11,068 nucleotides of DNA from Auxenochlorella pyrenoidosa (Eukaryota > Chlorophyta > Trebouxiophyceae > Chlorellales > Chlorellaceae), in assembly GCA_001430745.1 (NCBI GenBank), contig KQ481983.1:1-11068 (forward strand). Reading direction: 5' to 3'. The position numbers and the translations under genes are program-made. This document shows positions 9,229-11,068 of the stretch, piece after piece. Under the pieces are notes generated by a model. That model was not told the origin of the DNA and did not search any database. It was given only the letters and a program-made list of their open reading frames with translations. Within the stretch, counting starts at the first letter, position 1; the number at the start of each line of letters is the position of its first letter.

Positions 9229-9461
9229 CACTGAGCTGGTTGCGCTGGCCCGGCGCTTGGAGTCATTTGGCATTCCCCCTGGCACAATTGCATGCGCAGT
9301 GCTGAAGCGCTGCAGGCGAGTGGCCATGGCATCCCTGTTGGTGTCAAGTACGTCCAGAGGCTTTTGAAGCTGTCACATTATTGTTCTGCCTGCTTGTGTG
9401 GCCTGCCTCCCGCTGCACAGCTCCTATCCAAGTGAAGAACGGAGAAATGCAAAAGCCATAG
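9229..9461 (+). other. Possible alternative 3' exons extending the RST1-like protein
   Basis: A phase-consistent alternative to the 9151-9153 stop: donor CT|GTGATG at 9150, acceptor TCCTAG at 9228, exon 9229-9347, strong donor AA|GTACGT at 9348, acceptor CTGCACAG at 9420, exon 9421-9461 ending in TAG. It adds about 52 residues including ELVALARRLESFGIPPGTIA and PIQVKNGEMQKP. The reading is helix-like with GC3 near two thirds. Against it, plant RST1 proteins as I recall them end at about the residue matching the 9153 stop. Confidence 0.3.
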
Positions 9462-9503
9462 CCTAGGGACAACAAAAAAAATAAGGCCTGACAGAAGGCA
9501 GAG

Positions 9504-9519
9504 CACGAGGGCACTCGTG
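9504..9519. other. Small hairpin between convergent 3' ends
   Basis: CACGAG-GGCA-CTCGTG: a perfect 6-bp stem with a 4-base loop, a few bases beyond an eight-A run. It may be part of a 3'-UTR on either strand. It is short enough to occur by chance. Confidence 0.35.
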
Positions 9520-9664
9520 GCACAACACCTGTGCATTTGCCGCCAAGCTCACTGTGCCACTATGCCTGCACTTTCCCCAAATCCTGCTAAATTGCTGGTC
9601 AGTCAACACCGACTGAAAGGATGTCTTTGCCAATACATGCGTCCGAGGGTGCTGCCTGCTCCAG

Positions 9665-11068
9665 TCAGCCCGTCAGCTCGTATTCCGCCAGCTTGCGCCA
9701 GCTGGCCAGGCTCTTGTCGCTCTCCTCTGTCTCCCACACTGCACAGCCCGGGTGGGGCAGGGGACAGCGCCAAAGTGAGCACTGCAGGCCTGCACCTGCA
9801 CCCCTGCAAACACGCTGGCTCGCCCCGCTGCACAGTGCAAGCGCGAGACACCCTTCCAGATCTGCGGCAGCAGCATCGCTAGCGCTCGCCCCCATGCAGG
9901 GCATCCCTGCACTGGGTGTTCCCTGCGGCGCACCCGTAAGGCTGGTGACATCGAACCCCAGCTCCTCCCCTGCCAGCAGCGGCTGCTCGCCGCCAAACAA
10001 CCGCTGCTGCTCCTCCGCCGCGACGCGCTCCCTGCTGGGGGGAGACGGCGAGACGGCAAGCACGTCTGTGCTGCGAGGTCCGCTGCAGCGAGACAGACTG
10101 TAAACACAAGCAAGCAAAACGTGCATGGCAGCCGTGGCACGTCCACGACAGCGTGCCCGCACAGGCGCCCAAAAGAACAGCCTGCCGTCCACGGCGCCTA
10201 TGCGCTCTGCTGTCAGCCAGTCCACTTACTGCACATCCCGGCGGTAGCGCACAGCAGCCGTGCAAGCGGTAGGCTGGACAGCGGCGCCCGCAGTGCCTCC
10301 GGTGCCTGCACACCCCACGCATGCTTCCCTTGCCCCCTTGACCCACGCTCGCCCCCTTGACCCACCTCTCCTCTGCGCCAATGTCGGCATACAGCAGCGA
10401 CAGGTGTGGCATGTAACGGCTCGAGGGGTCCTGCCCATACGCCTCCCGCGTTGCTGCACCCGCCTGACATGGCGGTGGGCGAGCGTGCAGCCAGTCAAGC
10501 TGGGCAGGTGCTCAGATAGAGACACAGAGCGGTTGGATGGCTGTGGCCGTCCGTGCGGCCAAGGCAGTTGGAAGAGCAGGGTCGCCAGCGAGCAGGAACC
10601 TGTTCAAGCCAGCGGGCGGCGCCGGCAGACCAGTTGCCCCCCACCTGCATGGTATCGGTGCCTGTGCCGCACAGCATGTATACGCATTGGTGGAAGATGG
10701 AACCGTAGGACACCCTGTCAAGCGTGATGCGGTAGGGCTGCAGGGGAAGGGTGCATGGGGTAGGCAAGGGGGGAAGCTTGGGGGTCGCGCTCGAGAGGTG
10801 GATGCCATGTGTTCGCGGCAGCGACGGCTCATGCCGCATACACGGATGGACCCCCAGTGCACACATCATGCCATCCTCCAGCAAAGGTGTAGGCCTGTGG
10901 GGCCCCACCTTGAGCCGCGCCGCCAGCTCCTGCGCCTGCCGCAGCACATCCGCCTCTGTTGCATGGATGCCGCCCAACAGCGTCACGTGCGGCTGGAAGA
11001 CAGGTGCACCAGAGGTGCGGCCTGCCAGCCCTTTGATCTCGGCATGCAGCTTTTCAGCCAGCGGCCCT
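9665..11068 (-). CDS. CPDase: Plant-type cyclic phosphodiesterase (CPDase, 2H phosphoesterase), 5' end outside the window
   Basis: Known for the family: CPDase opens ADP-ribose 1'',2''-cyclic phosphate to the 1''-phosphate in the pathway that clears the 2'-phosphate left by tRNA splicing, and also hydrolyses nucleoside 2',3'-cyclic phosphates. Both catalytic H-x-T/S-x motifs are present: HVTLL (His codon 10987-10989) and HLSLLYAD (His codon 10404-10406, Ser 10398-10400). Other landmarks matching the Arabidopsis enzyme are VFQPHVTLLGGI, ITLDRVSYGSIFHQCVYML, RYMPHLSLLYADIGAEE, and a C-terminus reading ESDKSLASWRKLAEYELTG. Five spliced exons give 174 residues in the window. The Arabidopsis protein has about 181, so about 20-30 N-terminal residues, including the start, lie past the right edge. 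It is convergent with the RST1-like gene, so it has its own promoter to the right. No targeting peptide can be judged. Confidence 0.9.
9665..11068 (-). other. CPDase: Exon-intron map of the CPDase gene
   Basis: Minus-strand exons in reading order: 11068-10909 (5' end cut by the window), 10737-10645, 10463-10366, 10034-9934, 9738-9665. Introns are 171, 181, 331 and 195 nt, phases 0, 0, 2, 1, all GT-AG. The junctions join as K|PYRITLDRVS, MQ|AGAATREAYG, EE-S-RERVAAEEQ and SLT-V-WETEESD. For exon 4 I chose the acceptor CCCCCCAG because the resulting length suits the family. The upstream acceptor TTTACAG, about 70 nt earlier, is also phase 2 and would insert about 23 residues. Confidence 0.8.

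Larger units (their letters stand above)
9154..9664. other. Tail-to-tail intergenic region
   Basis: About 510 bases between the stops of two convergent genes, so it should hold both 3'-UTRs. It contains TGTAA on the plus strand (9176), an eight-A run (9474-9481), a small hairpin (9504-9519) and the possible 3' exons described separately. I found no TGTAA on the minus strand between 9664 and 9400, so the 3' end of the minus-strand mRNA is not located. Confidence 0.6.

Noticed and set aside
9879..10412. Single 177-codon minus-strand frame starting MPHLSLLYAD
   Set aside because: Only its first residues belong to the CPDase exon. Past the donor at 10365 it runs through intron sequence, and the family C-terminus lies in other frames further on.
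1..11068. CRISPR array, bacterial operon, phage or defence system
   Set aside because: There are no spaced direct repeats, no Shine-Dalgarno-led gene strings and no such protein families. The introns and protein families are eukaryotic.

Overview
The window is nuclear DNA of a eukaryote, most likely a GC-rich green alga of the Chlorella/Micractinium type (Trebouxiophyceae). The signs are GT-AG introns of about 130-280 nt splitting strongly GC3-biased exons, proteins loaded with Ala, Gln and Leu from CTG/CAG/GCx-rich codons, TGTAA motifs (the usual chlorophyte poly(A) signal), and plant-type versions of both recognisable genes. The genus is an inference.

Layout. (1) Positions 2-451, plus strand: a fragment that looks like the far C-terminal end of a LINE-type reverse transcriptase. 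(2) 452-1844: about 1.4 kb without a gene I can support, holding CAGC and GGCAG-type simple repeats, one telomere-like motif and a T-rich block; its last part must contain the promoter and 5' leader of the next gene. (3) 1845-9153, plus strand: one large gene that I rebuilt as 11 phase-consistent exons coding for about 1844 residues. It is the algal homologue of plant RST1 / animal focadhesin (FOCAD), an alpha-helical HEAT/ARM-like protein that in plants and animals works with the SKI-exosome RNA-decay machinery. (4) 9154-9664: a short tail-to-tail intergenic region with a TGTAA signal, a small hairpin and possible extra 3' exons. (5) 9665-11068, minus strand: five exons of a plant-type cyclic phosphodiesterase (CPDase, 2H phosphoesterase family, from the tRNA-splicing by-product pathway). 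Its N-terminal 20-30 residues lie beyond the right edge.

The two host genes converge, so they do not share a promoter. Both belong to RNA metabolism (mRNA surveillance/decay and tRNA-splicing product recycling), but nothing in the sequence shows that they work together. I found no CRISPR, tRNA, rRNA, bacterial operon or candidate new defence or mobile system. The most useful second looks are splicing matters: a GC-AG intron, frame-breaking cryptic exons in both genes, and an uncertain C-terminus of the large gene.
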